From positions 35,352,863 to 35,416,862 of the forward strand of contig OX344761.1 of NCBI GenBank assembly GCA_947034895.1: 64,000 bases of DNA. The letters are read 5' to 3'. Positions 23,501-34,748 of the stretch are shown here, one piece after another. The translations under genes were made by a program, and so were the position numbers. The notes under the pieces were generated by a model. It did not search any database. It saw only the letters and a program-made list of their open reading frames with translations, and was not told where the DNA came from. Source of the DNA: Rhytidiadelphus loreus (taxonomy: Eukaryota > Streptophyta > Bryopsida > Hypnales > Hylocomiaceae). The stretch's first letter is position 1. Every line of letters starts with the position of its first letter.

Positions 23501-24797
23501 TCTTCAATGAGAATTCTTTGCTCAACCAAAACGTACATATTTACGCAGTGAAAATTTAATGAAGCAACCTGACATTATGTCCAATAAACTTCTCGAGCCT
23601 ACAGTTCTACAGGTTTATTAATCATCAATTTCGTCGAAATGGCTCGATTCTAGGCGCCAAAAACCGTGTCAAACATCTACAGGATGCCCCCAAAATTGGT
23701 CTCGATTTACATTTCAGGTAGCTCGCCCTGAGAAGTACCTAAGGCATGAAATTCCCGTTCATTATATTGACGTTAACAAAATTAACGAAATTAACAAAAC
23801 TGATCACGTTCTTGGGACTTTCAAAAATAGTACTTCTCTTGGATTAAATACTTGGAAGTTTTTTGACTACGGATTTGATCAATTGGCATTGCAGTTTGAA
23901 CTTAAAACACCAATTCCGTTACATTGTCCCAATTCGGAGCTCCAAAATCTTGACACTCCACTGGACAAAGTTCTAAAAACTTAGCCAGACATGTATTGCT
24001 AGATTTCAGTTTCCAGTGCCAATTGTCGTGATCGAATATCCGCCAATTGACATATACTCATGAACGAAATTATTCAGTGCCGGTAAAGTTTGAAATCATG
24101 AAATAAGGTAGAGACTCCATTAACCATACAGAACATTAGAGGCCGGATCCATTGATCATGCATACAGGTGAGCTTTAATTTGTGCAAATTATGGAAAAAA
24201 TTCATCTATGACATTTCGTTTTTTGCAATTGATTTTCAGCTTAACTTAAAATAAATGTGCAATCTTCTTACATGCTGCAAGTTTCTAGATTGTTGTAGGT
24301 TCCAGGTTCCCTCTGTGGAACGTAACTCTCCCTCAATTCCTGTATGGTGAATGGAGACTTTACATTAGTTAAGTTGTTTCAGCTCGGGAATTGGATTAAG
24401 TTGTCGATGAGCTAGCATGAGTCGGCGTGTGCAGGTGGTACCCAAGAGCTTTGCGACAGAGGCGGGGTGGGACACTTCGACGGTCACGCGGGTGAAACTG
24501 GAGGACGCCCAGGGGGAGTGCTGGGACCTGCTGGTGAAGAAGAACAAGCACGACGAAGTGGCGTTTCATCGCAAGCTGTGGGCGCTATTTGCCCTGCACC
24601 ACCTGCTGGAGGAGGGCGACGTCTGTGTGTTCCACCGCACACGGCCGAGCTCTCCTCGGGCTTACAAGTGCACGCAGAAGCAGATCGAGCACCTCAGGGT
24701 GCACCTAGTCCGCGTGGTGCCTCTTGCTGCACATCCGCTCCCTCTCCAGCACCACTTTGCTTTTGCAACGGCTCTGACACCTCAGCTAACTAACTAG
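20573..24797 (+). CDS. Two-B3-domain protein, copy 2, with tandem mini-exons
   Basis: Six exons: 20573-21260, 21376-21456, 21592-21669, 21815-21898, 22376-22683, 24435-24797, giving 533 residues. It is a paralogue of the gene at 12053-14834. The N-terminal block (YSYLEEWRRRWEP, CDPTRVDPKVLHW) leads into B3 domain 1 at about 55-166 (PHFVKIINPNAAKGRPGLL, VPSPFVRQHY, WLQGWGRVAADNNFQVGDVV, FRFTHFD). Residues 203-310 hold four copies of a basic module (ATKKMKK..., VELANG.MST); copy 1 ends exon 1 and copies 2-4 are exons 2-4. A Lys/Glu-rich linker follows. B3 domain 2 is at about 395-505 (PHFVTVLS, VVPKSFATEAGWD, HRKLWALFALHHLLEEGDV, VHLVRVV). The intron that splits B3 domain 1 in copy 1 is absent here; the last intron (1751 bp) matches copy 1 in place and phase. 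An alternative donor at 21902 would add one codon. No disruption is seen, and coding GC is higher than in copy 1. Function is inferred from domains only. Confidence 0.85.
21153..21901 (+). repeat. Tandem exon-intron duplication inside B3 copy 2
   Basis: Four units end at 21260, 21456, 21669 and 21898, a period of about 196-229 bp. Each has a short coding piece (GACGCGACGAAGGAGA-like start, GGTCCAATGTCGACA-like end) followed by an intron with related sequence (GTACGTTTARAA, TGTCTTTCA, CCATGAA-like motifs). Mini-exons are 81, 78 and 84 nt, all phase 1 at both ends. The fourth intron carries an extra stretch of about 120 bp. Confidence 0.85.
23115..23314. mobile_element. Small TIR element in last intron of B3 copy 2
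   Basis: TGACCCCCTCGCTCG at 23115-23129 is inverted at 23300-23314. The next bases also pair partly (CCCTGCGGGC with GTAAGGACG-side sequence). At 200 bp it is non-coding. Flanking duplication is unclear, so the element type is open. Confidence 0.55.
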
Positions 24798-25375
24798 CAT
24801 CGCAAGTCTAATCGTAGGCAGCTCAATTTGAATCCTCGGTGTGGAAAATGAACATATATATATATATATATATCTCGATCTACCCTTGCGTGAACGTTTT
24901 AATTACACACTGGATGGGGATTTAATATGAGCTGCCTGTAAGTTAACGCTGAAGACACAACTGTGTAGATATAAAAGTCCGATGTAACCTAGTGTATATA
25001 TATATATATATATATATGCATGTTGTGTACAGTGCTGGTACGCTAGCTAGCTAGAATCATGGTGTTGTCTCCTAGAGACTTATCACTGTTATCAGTCTTA
25101 TTAGAAGCTAATCAGCTAGAGTCTTATCAGGAACGAGTCAGAGCCTGATCGATGCGAATTTGGTCGCAAGTGAATTTAACAAAACCTACTGCATGTAGGT
25201 GCCAGAACTTCAAAGACTGTTATTAGATCATGGGTCATTGCAAGAATCTCCAGTCCATTTTCTGTCAAATGGGGGAGCACTGGGAGTATTACAAGCTTTG
25301 GAAGGAGGTTTCTCTTACTGGACCTGGGTTGATTTTCTCCCCTAGGTTCCCGTTGTGGTGAGTAGTCTACGTGAG
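24798..25375. other. 3' flank of B3 copy 2 with TA microsatellites
   Basis: Alternating TA tracts lie at about 24853-24873 and 24996-25017. Otherwise this is unassigned sequence with no gene. It ends at the presumed target site of the hAT-like element. Confidence 0.6.
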
Positions 25376-25476
25376 GGTCGAATCACGGTTGTCATACCGG
25401 AAGGACGTCCGGTTTGCCCGTCCGATAGAGGTCTCGCCAGTCCGATGTGGTCAACACTAAAGTTGACTTTTTTTAA

Positions 25477-25970
25477 CCCTTAAAGGACCGTCACTATGTT
25501 TTCACCAAAAACTCTCTAAAACTGTCATTTCTAGTACAACTACCAAAATTTTGATTAAAAACTTTTTTTGACGTATCTAACCATAGGATGTTGTATTATA
25601 TAGTATCAAAAACTTGTGGTAAAAATTTCAGACATTTCCACCGGGTGGATTGCAAAAAAATAGTAAGTAGGTAGTAGTAGAGAATGATTAAAAATACTAA
25701 ATTATTTACAATTTAAATATGGAATTGAAAATTTACAATTCCAATGGTCGAAATGTTGTAATAATGTATGTACATCCTATAATTTTATTTTTGTCCAAAA
25801 ATATTGAAAATTGGATAAGATAAAGGATGTCAAAGTTTATTTTAGAGCATGAAATCCAAAACTGCCCGCAAACAGAAAATCCTCATAATTTTGACTCATT
25901 GATCAAAACGGAATGATTCTAAGCTTTTTGTGTATATCAAACTCTAGAAAATCAATTCAAACATAATTAG
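25477..25970. mobile_element. Truncated TTAA-flanked element
   Basis: TTAA at 25473-25476 is followed by CCCTTAAAGGACCGTC, the family's left end. The interior to about 25970 resembles the element at 52365-53221 (shared TGTTGTAATAA and AAAAATATTGAAAATTG). The right end is missing. Confidence 0.6.
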
Positions 25971-26820
25971 TTGTTTGCTACTTTGTTTACTACACATTCA
26001 TAAATTCACAGAAGTCATACAATATTACAATTGTCATGATGGAAGAAAGACCAAATTGCATATTACAAGATTTTCACCATATGTCCATATCTTTATGTAT
26101 GAAATTTGTAGCAACCGTGAAATACACATGCTTGATGCTCTTCTAAGCAAAAATGTGTCATCATGTCATCATGTATCTAAGCAATAATGTATCATCATGT
26201 TTTGCATTTGAGAGTAGAAATGGGAGTTCATTATATATTTATATGCATATGAGGTGGTACTGTGGTAGGATCACTAGGATGTACAACAACACTCATGAGA
26301 ATGATGAGGTATATAAATTAAAATTAGTACTCAAGAGTTCCATTCCCGAGGGGAACACTTACGATTTTTAGAAAACTACGTGAGTTAAAAGATAGGGTTC
26401 ATTTAATTCAAAGGGGGCAAATTTTATATAATTTGTAGAGCTACTATAAGGTTCATGAAATGCTACACACTCTAATATATATAAATTAGGGTATGTAAAA
26501 ACATCATATAATAGGAATTTTTATTAATAAGTTAGCCTTGACAAATAGAAGTCATGCAAATTTTTCATAATATGATGAGTATAGATGTAGACAAATAATT
26601 TCATATGGGTGATAAAATGGACATATTCAAGAAAATCTATGATGAAAGGCGGTCCATTAAAATTGTGCCATGGTACTTGTAGTGTTATATAAAAACAAAC
26701 TAAATGTAAATGTAAGACATCAACTAAAAGTGGAAAAATTGTCACATTGTATGAATAGGAAGATTTACCTTTGTGGGTTCAACAAACTGAAAATTGTACA
26801 ATATGAAGATAGAATTAATA

Positions 26821-27270
26821 CACTAAAGATGATATTTAGTGTCTTGTACACTAAATACGAAGGCATACATTAAAAGCCAATTACCCTATGAAAGTAAGTA
26901 ACATTAAATGTCAATTCAAACACTAAATGTGAACCAAAGTTGTCATATCAGACGGAATATCATTGTTCACCGACAGAATCGGACCGATTAGGGCTAGGCG
27001 GCTGCAAACTTCAGAGCCTTGTAACTTTTGCAAAAATTCTTCAAATAAGGAAAATGAGATGTTTTTCGGCATCTACAATTTTTTGTAGATGCCGAAAAAC
27101 ATCTCATTTTCCTTATTTGAAGAATTTTTGCAAAAGTTACAAGGCTCTGAAGTTTGCAGCCGGCACATTCAAGTCTAACACTAATTGTGGACAAGTTCAG
27201 ATTTAGTGTTGTAGCTAGTAGGGGGGTAAAAACACTAAATGTCACTCAACACTAAATATCATCTTTAGTG
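26821..27270. mobile_element. MITE with TA duplication and internal palindrome
   Basis: The ends CACTAAAGATGATATTTAGT (26821 onward) and its exact reverse complement (ending at 27270) match over 22 bp and are flanked by TA at 26819-26820 and 27271-27272. Further CACTAAAT/ATTTAGTG motifs lie below both ends. The middle of the 450-bp element is the perfect palindrome 26999-27162. No coding capacity. Confidence 0.8.
26999..27162. repeat. Perfect palindrome, 80-bp arms, 4-nt loop
   Basis: Arms 26999-27078 and 27083-27162 are exact inverted copies with a TTTT loop at 27079-27082. The left arm begins CGGCTGCAAACTTCAGAGCC. No mismatch was found by reading. Both strands therefore carry the same peptide frame, which explains the paired open frames here; they are not genes. 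Confidence 0.95.
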
Positions 27271-27738
27271 TAGTTCATTTAACTCTAAGCTTTGAAGCCA
27301 TAAGGTAGCAACGCCCATAACCATTAGTGTACCCATACTTCGATAGTAGAGTTCCCTTAAAGTGTCTCCAAATGTACTTTGAAACCGTGCCAATTCTTAA
27401 TTGTGGTTGGTAGGCTCTAATTTTTTTAGATTTTGGAACTACAATCAAGGCAACTTTAGTAGAGTGTGGTTTAGGGTGCCTTAGTGAGTTCTACTTTGAA
27501 AATTCACAGAAATTAGATGCCTTATCCAAAAATTCTAATTCTTTTTTTGAAAATTCATGATTTTCAGTTGCTAATACTAAAAAAATATTTTTTCTAAAAA
27601 AAAGTGCCTCCAACTATGTTGAATTGCTTAATTTGACGGTTATGGGTGTTGCTACCTTATGTGTTAATCACACTCATATTGAATGAGATTTTCATGGAAT
27701 AGTTTCATTAGGAATTCTAAAGTGTTCAATGTTATTAA

Positions 27739-28629
27739 CCCCTAAAGACTAGAGGGTGTTTTGGAAGAGGAAGAATCCAAAATTGCTAATTTTGATGCAT
27801 TGTCTAAAATAAAAAATTATTTGAAAAAAATCCAATTGTATAAAAGTGTATTATGTAGTTATAACAACGTGTAGAAACAATTTCAGCCCATTTGACCATG
27901 TGGAATTGTGGATTGAAAGATTATAATGTTTGAAGTGAGAAAAAAAATCTTTATTTTCATTCTTGCAAACTAGGATCAACAAACTTCAAGCCCTCTTAGA
28001 GTAAAATATTTGGTCTACACAAAAATGAGGATTTTGACTATTCATAAATATATGATGTTGGATTCACTCATAAAAAATCTGAATCAACTTGCAATGCAAA
28101 GAGGTTAAATGCATTGGCAATACACTAGTCTTTTTTTGATGATTTCTTGTGCAAAGAGATATTTTTTAATTTGGAATCCAAATGGTTAAAAATTAGAGAC
28201 AAATATTTAGAATATTTGGGAAAAATTTCAAAAACTTTGACTTCACATATTGCAAGATAATAGGGCTTGAGGTTAGAAGAAAAGGTTATTTTTCTTGAAG
28301 CCACCCTAACATAGCTAATAAAGTTTGACTCCTTTGAGAATGTGATTTGAGAACTAAATTACTTTTGATAATTGTATGCCATATTTTATTAGTAACGTAA
28401 ATGCCAAATTTCAATAGTTGATGAGATTTTTTGCAAAAGACGCCCCAAAGATGCTCAAATTGCAAGGGCTACCAAAAAAATTTAGAGCAGAAAGAAATTA
28501 TATTTCCACTAAGAAGATACATGTTCACATCTTGTGTCTAAATTTTATGAACATTTGACCAAAATTGACTTCATAGGGACCTACCTAAAGTTTCAATTGT
28601 TCATTCAATGGACAATTGGCCTTTATGGG
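27739..28629. mobile_element. TTAA-flanked element, 891 bp
   Basis: TTAA at 27735-27738 precedes CCCCTAAAGACTAG. The right end GGCCTTTATGGG is followed by TTAA at 28630-28633. The interior shares with the 43017 copy a block around TTTGACC...GATTG and GATGCTCAAATTGC. No transposase is encoded. Confidence 0.75.
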
Positions 28630-28959
28630 TTAAAAATTGCCACTTGAATTCAATTGATTATTGTTAATTTCACAATGTCTACCCCATACATAGTTGCAGT
28701 AGATGGAAGAGAAAATTTGTGAAGAAAGGTGGGGGTGGGAGAAAATTGGACATTTAAATTTTATATGTAAGATAGATCCATTTAAAAACTTGCATGAATG
28801 AATTTATAAAAACTATAAGGTATTGGAAATATGCACTTTTTAGCTTTTTATGTAAAAATATGGTCATCTTAAATGCAATAATTAAGGTAAATAGCCCCAC
28901 ATAAAATACCCTCTTAACTCATGTGTATACCTTAAATTACAAGGAGTGATCCCCCCAAA

Positions 28960-29790
28960 TTTCAAAACTTTGTTTCCTTTCCAAATCCTTGTAGCCTCTA
29001 TTTTCAAAAATAACCCTTAAATTACATTTGAATACATTGTAATACATTAATGATGTGAATTCAAAACCCTTGTAGATCCAATTATCAAAAATAATTGAGA
29101 AGTATTAGAACTCTACAAAATATAACTTGTGTTTCATTTTTTTAGGGAACTCCAAACCGTTTTAGTTTCTATTTGGAGAACTCTAAAATTCATCCTTTAA
29201 GTCTTCAACTTGAATTTTTTAAAATGTGTACCTTGTTTTCCGTTACGAATCCAAAAACTTCTAGCATCTAATTATATTTGTTTTCTTAAAAGTGTGCAAG
29301 TTAGTTTTAATTTTCTAGAAATCTCATTTTTTGGGTGTGGGGACTATTTCTCAAGTCCTTGGAGAAGCGAAGAAGAACAAGGGCGACACATGAAAGGAGA
29401 CACATCCTTCCATGAATTGTCTTTCAACTCAAAAAGTGGTTGGACCTCTTAATACAACCATTGACTTCAAGATATTCCCCGGGCTCAAATTAATGGTTGA
29501 CTACATTAATTGGTTTCCCACTTTCCCTCTCTCCATGGGAAGGAAGAATCCCATGCCAATTTCAAATCTGAAGGTCAATTTCACTCCCCCCCATCGTTGG
29601 TGGACGGAATTCTTGCATATTTTTTCCTCCAAGGGTCAGGGTGCGGACGTGTGGACAGGGGCGTGGACATCTGGACAGGGCGTGGACATCTGGACAGGGC
29701 GTGGACGCTAGGGCGCGGACGTCCCGACAGGGCATGGACGCCTAGGCGGGGACATCCGGGCGCGGACATCCACTCAAAATTCCAATTTTA
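28960..29790. repeat. Left copy of a direct repeat with GC-rich minisatellite
   Basis: Similar in sequence and order to 31110-31900: AATCCTTGTAGCCT near the start, AAAAAGTGGTTGGACCTCTT at about 29432, GGGAAGGAAGAATCCCATG at about 29537. About 29640-29770 is a degenerate minisatellite of a GGACAGGGCGTGGACATCT-like unit (about 18-19 bp). Open frames across it (29412-29791) simply read the repeat. Confidence 0.7.
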
Positions 29791-29920
29791 AAGCAAGTCT
29801 TCAACTCCCTCCTTCAACTCCCTCCAAGCCAATTTTGAACTCTCTCCAAGCCAATTTTGAACTCCTTCCAAGCCAAATTTGAACTCCCTCCAAAGGTTTG
29901 AAGATTCCATGCCCAAAATA

Positions 29921-31078
29921 ATTAAATAAACCGTTGACCATGAATTAAAAAATCACTTAATTAGTATTTCATTTCAATATTATCCACTCCTAAGTCCTAG
30001 ACTTTAGAGTTTAGAGTTTTAGGATCCCATTACACAAATTAAAGGGTGGAGTCCAATGATTGAATATTTGAAATCGTAAACAATTTGAGTAATGCTTCAT
30101 TTCATTCCCAAAGACCCAAACCGCTTTGCTATCCTCATACGCAAAATAAACCATTGCCCTTGAATTAAAAAATCACTTAACTAGTATTTCATTTCAATAT
30201 TATCCCCTCCTAAGTCCTAGACTTTAGAGTTTAGAGTTTTAGGATCCCATTACACAAATTAAAGGATGGAGTCCAATGATTGAATATTTGAAATCGTAAA
30301 CAATTTGAGTAATGCTTCATTTCATTCCCAAAGACCCAAACCACTTTGCTATCCTCATACGCAAAATAAACCATTGCCCTTGAATTAAAAAATCACTTAA
30401 CTAGTATTTCATTTCAATATTATCCACTCCTAAGTCCTAGACTTTAGAGTTTAGAGTTTTAGGATCCCATTACACAAATTAAAGGGTGGAGTCCAATGAT
30501 TGAATATTTGAAATCGTAAACAATTTGAGTAATACTTCATTTCATTCCCAAAGACCCAAACCGCTTTGCTATCCTCATACGCAAAATAAACCATTGCCCT
30601 TGAATTAAAAAATCACTTAACTAGTATTTCATTTCAATATTATCCCCTCCTAAGTCTTAGACTTTAGAGTTTAGAGTTTTAGGATCCCATTACACAAATT
30701 AAAGGATGGAGTCCAATGATTGAATATTTGAAATCGTAAACAATTTGGGTAATGTTTCATTTCATTCCCAAAGACCCAAACCACTTTGCTATCCTCATAC
30801 GCAAAATAAACCATTGCCCTTGAATTAAAAAATCACTTAACTAGTATTTCATTTCAATATTATCCCCTCCTAAGTCTTAGACTATAGAGTTTAGAGTTTT
30901 AGGATCCCATTACACAAATTAAAGGATGAAGTCCAATGATTGAATATTTGAAATCGTAAACAATTTGGGTAATGCTTCATTTCATTCCCAAAGACCCAAA
31001 CCGCTTTGCTATCCCCATATGCAAAATAAACCATTGCCCTTGAATTAAAAAATCACTTAACTAGTATTTCATTTCAAT
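29921..31078. repeat. 220-bp satellite array, about 5.3 copies
   Basis: The landmark GCAAAATAAACCATTGCCCT starts at 30141, 30361, 30581, 30801 and 31021, exactly 220 bp apart; a more diverged first copy starts near 29921. Copies differ by only a few bases. Each contains TTTAGAGTTTAGAGTTTTAG, which resembles degenerate plant telomere repeat. The array stops in the sixth unit at about 31078. Confidence 0.95.
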
Positions 31079-31109
31079 ACCGACCCCTTTTATTTTTCCC
31101 ATGACAAGA

Positions 31110-31900
31110 ATTTGTTGTTAAAGTCTTCAAGACCTAAATCCTTGTAGCCTTTTTTTCCAGAAAAAAACCCTTCAAGCATATTTAAAAGCATTATAATTTG
31201 TATTTGATTTAAATCTAAAAGCTTGTAGCTTCGTATTGAAAAAATGAAGACTTAAACCAAAAACTTGAAAAGTATACGTTGGTAATGGTTTGATTTGTAA
31301 ACTTTGAATCTAAAATTACAAATACCTTTTCTTTAGAAGCAAAAAATAATAACCCTTAAACTCAAATTTAAACAAATATGTACCTTGACTTTCATTAGGA
31401 CTCCAAACCCTTTGGGATTTTTTTCACACAAATTTTGTACTTCTTGTTTGGAAGTTCAATTTCATTTTCTAATTTTTTTTTGGTTTCCAACTTTACATGG
31501 GTCCTACTTCTCAAGTGCTTGATGAAGGCAAGAACTTGAAGTCCGGCCTCAAGAAGGGAGTGACATGCTTCAATACGTTGTCTTTGAACTCAAAAAGTGG
31601 TTGGACCTCTTAATGTAGCCATTGACTTGAAGATATTCCCTGTGCTCAAATTAAGGGCTGACTACATTAATTGGTTCTCCTTCTTCTATGGGAAGGAAGA
31701 ATCCCATGACTAAATTCATACCAAAGTTTAGTGTGGGACCTCCGTTCCCTGCCGTCCGGGAACGTGACAAGGGCGGGGCGGGGACGCATCTTGCCTGGGG
31801 CGGGGACGTGAAGGGGCTGGGCGGGGACGCGAAGGGGCCGGGCGGGGACGCGAAGGGGCCGGGCGGGGACGCGAAGGGGCCGGGCGGGGACGTGTAGGAA
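31110..31900. repeat. Right copy of the direct repeat with GC-rich minisatellite
   Basis: Partner of 28960-29790, in the same orientation and on the other side of the satellite. About 31800-31895 is a tandem repeat with a 21-bp unit containing GGCGGGGACGCGAAGGGGCC, 4-5 copies. Its unit differs from that in the left copy, so the minisatellites have evolved separately. Frames reading Gly/Pro-rich peptides here are repeat artefacts. Confidence 0.75.
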
Positions 31901-32117
31901 TGATGTGACGTTTGCACCTTGCCGTCCACGCCCCGGTAGACTAAAACTGCCCTTCGTTGATGTCCCCACCCTTGACGGAAACGTTCGCACTTTGATTTCA
32001 ATGTTGGAAAATTTCAAAAATGAAAGGTGTCCGAAGCGTCCGGACCGTCTGTCCGTCCGGTCCGGTTTGCCCGTCCAATCACTCCGACCCGTCCGGTATG
32101 ACAACCCTGGGTCAAAT

Positions 32118-34049
32118 TCGGCATAAATTAAGTCATTTTTGTAAATAAAAAAAGTGCTACATGTCATTCATTAATTGGTGCAAGGTGACATGAACCCATA
32201 AAATCTGACATGGAAATTCAGCACTTGTTTGCCAAATCTAACCCTCACACACGGACTATATGTTGTTAGAACAACACTGAAAAGATTAATTATATTCTCA
32301 AAGGTGTAGATTGAAGAAAATTTCTCCAAAAGTTATGCATTTTGAAATTTTCCACAAATAGTTTTGTATGTTGTTTTTTTAAATAGAAAAAAAAGTTCAA
32401 CAAGATCAACATTCAAAATTTGGTAGTTTCTTACAACTCCAAGGGGATTTTAGTTCACCATTTAGGCACTTACATCATAATCAAGAAAATCAAATTCTAT
32501 GGTATACCTATTATGGTAATAGCAATCTAAAATGACACTTTTCCTAGCCCCACTACCTCAAAGGTCAAATGACCAAAAAAATTGATGAGATTATTAGCAA
32601 ACTTAAGAAAAATGTTTCTCGAGTGGTTTCATAATTTTTCACTATAGGCCTCCAAAAGGCCACACAACTCTAGACCAATTCCCCCAAAAGTCCAAATAAA
32701 CATTTAATTATTTTTTTTCAATTATTTTTTCAATTTGGATTGCTAGTTTAGCTCTACCAATTCTATAGAAGCCCCATTTTTATCTAATGTAATATTTTTC
32801 AAAGTTGAAAACATAGAATAGCCTATACATAACACTTATTCACCTTAAAGGCTTAAATGGACATCCTTGAAGCACAAAAATGTCTCACCTGTCATTAGTT
32901 CCTTTAAAAATGTTGTGATTTTGATTTGTCAAAGTATTCATTCAAAGCCATTTTTTAGGTGTTAGAGAACGGAATATGTTGCAATTAGGTGTTGTTACTT
33001 TAGTACAAAGAAACTGCACTTTGATTGCATATGCACAACAAAGTTTATCCATTCCTTAGAAAATCTCTTTGTCACTCTTTATAATTCTAAGTCATATTTA
33101 ATTACTTTTAGACTATTCAATGAATTCTGAACTAGACATCCAAAGATCTCTAAATAATAGCATCAAGAGATCTCCAATGTTTGTATAGATCTCCGGATGT
33201 TTTTTATTGATCTCCCAATGTTTTGCATAGATTTCCCAATATTTTAGATTATCTCTTGATGGCCAATTTTTTTCTCCCAGCCAATGACCATTATTAATTT
33301 TGGACTTTCAAAAGTCCAAAAGTAGTTAAATGTGGCATTTCTACATGATGAACTCCATTGTTAAAAAGGAGATATAAATTTCACTTGAGCTCTTTGAAGT
33401 TCTACCACAAAAGTTATAGCCAAAAGTCCATTCTTTTTTAGAAACCAAGGAGAGAAAATTGGGCAAATATTTTGTGCCACCACCTAAGAGGCAAACTTTT
33501 TTTTTAGTGTATACATTAATACTACATTTGTATTGAAACCATAATAGTACATGACTTGGACCAAATAATTTGAATAATTAACAAAGGACTCAAAGGAAAT
33601 ACCTTGAAGTAATGTAGCTTCTAGCAAAAATTGATTTTTTCCTCCCCAGCTTGACCAAAATGTAGCTACCCGAATCCTAGCTGCCCGCCTACTTTGTCTC
33701 TCTCAAAATTTAGTCAGTAATATTTCACTCAATAAAATTTAAAAATTTGTATAATTCTTACCACAAAATTCCATCTCATTCTACTTAATAAAAAAACCTT
33801 TAAGAAAATTTACTTGTATTAAAAGTTTTCTTTCATTAATTAATTTAATTTTTAAAAATTAAATCAAAAACCAAGTTTAAAATGTTATTAAATCATTTAA
33901 TACAAGAACACTAGTTGTACCTCAACTTGTCCAAAAATTGATGAAAATATTCATTCCTCAATTAGTTATGATAATTTTTTTGAAAGAGTGTGAAAACTTA
34001 TGAGAAACATTGTAAAAGTATAAAAGAATCCTTAGTCCAACAAATATAT
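32118..34049. other. AT-rich intergenic DNA, nothing identified
   Basis: No gene and no element with clear ends was recognised. Only short AT-rich repeats and local low-complexity tracts are seen. Confidence 0.4.
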
Positions 34050-34482
34050 TGGCCCTCCAAATGCATTTCTAACTTTTGACTCATATATAATTGAACTTGA
34101 AATTTCTATCGTCGAAAGTGCATCTAAAAGTCCTTTTGAATAGACATAAAGAATTCAAATTTCGACATTGGACAAATGCTTCAAAAGAAAACTAAAAGTA
34201 AAAAATTATAGAGGCTTTGGCAAATCATGCTCACTAAAGCAAATTGTGACCAATTTTATGTTATACTTGGAGTGCAATTGACCAAATTCTGCTTTGGTAA
34301 GCATGATTTACCAAAACCTTTAAAATTTCTGCCTTATAGCTTCTTTTTGAAGTATTTGTGCAATTTCTAAATTTGAATTCTTCATATCTATTCAAAGGAC
34401 TTTAGGATGTGCTTTCAATGATAGTAATTTCAAGTTCTAATTATATATGAGTCAAAAGTTAGAAATGCATTTGGAGGGTCAA
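34050..34482. mobile_element. Fold-back element, about 200-bp arms
   Basis: The two halves are diverged inverted copies almost to the centre: CCCTCCAAATGCATTTCTAA at 34053 pairs with the sequence ending at 34478, and AAATCATGCT near 34227 with AGCATGATTT near 34303. The apex is about 25-30 nt. No coding capacity; a MITE-like or fold-back element. Confidence 0.8.
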
Positions 34483-34619
34483 GTCAATGTACTAGACAGA
34501 GTGAGGATCAAAATGGGAATTTGACTACACAAAATAGTGGAATTAGGTTGCCCAAGTGCCCCCCAATTAGTTCTATATACCATATAAATGTTCACTACAA
34601 GGATTCAGTAATTTTCATC

Positions 34620-34680
34620 AATAAATATACACAATAAATATACACAATAAATATACACAATAAATATACACAATAAATAT
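34620..34680. repeat. 13-bp tandem repeat
   Basis: AATAAATATACAC is repeated about 4.7 times without error. Confidence 0.95.
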
Positions 34681-34748
34681 TTTTTAGTATTAAAGAGTAA
34701 ACTCAAAGAGTTACCTCTGCCTCCATGTGAACAAGCACTGAGTCATGA

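Larger units (their letters stand above)
25384..32109. mobile_element. 6.7-kb hAT-like element, no transposase
   Basis: The left end reads CACGGTTGTCATACCGG at 25384-25400; the right end, reverse-complemented, reads CAGGGTTGTCATACCGG from 32109. Flanking 8-mers are GGTCGAAT (25376-25383) and GGTCAAAT (32110-32117), one mismatch. CAGGG-type ends and an 8-bp target duplication are hAT hallmarks. Near each end the motif GTCCGGTTTGCCCGTCC also occurs (about 25408 and 32063). No transposase frame is visible. Inside are a TTAA-flanked fragment, a palindromic MITE, a full TTAA-flanked element, a 220-bp satellite and GC-rich minisatellites. It could be one non-autonomous element bloated by insertions; the alternative is two separate solo ends that match by chance. 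Confidence 0.65.

Noticed and set aside
26940..27245. Overlapping plus and minus frames sharing the same peptide
   Set aside because: The shared peptide is a direct result of the perfect palindrome at 26999-27162, not of coding.
29412..29791. Two frames with repeated TGQG/WTSGQ-type peptides
   Set aside because: They are translations of a GC-rich minisatellite in several frames.
29921..31078. CRISPR-like array
   Set aside because: The repeats are 220-bp units in direct contact with no spacers, in a plant genome; it is a satellite.
28960..31900. Intact LTR retrotransposon with LTRs at 28960-29790 and 31110-31900
   Set aside because: The interval between them is only satellite, with no primer-binding site, polypurine tract or gag/pol remnant, and no TG...CA ends or target duplication was found.
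31651..32167. Minus-strand frames with PPGPFAS repeats, collagen- or extensin-like
   Set aside because: The repeats are the 21-bp minisatellite read in frame; there is no signal peptide or flanking conserved sequence.
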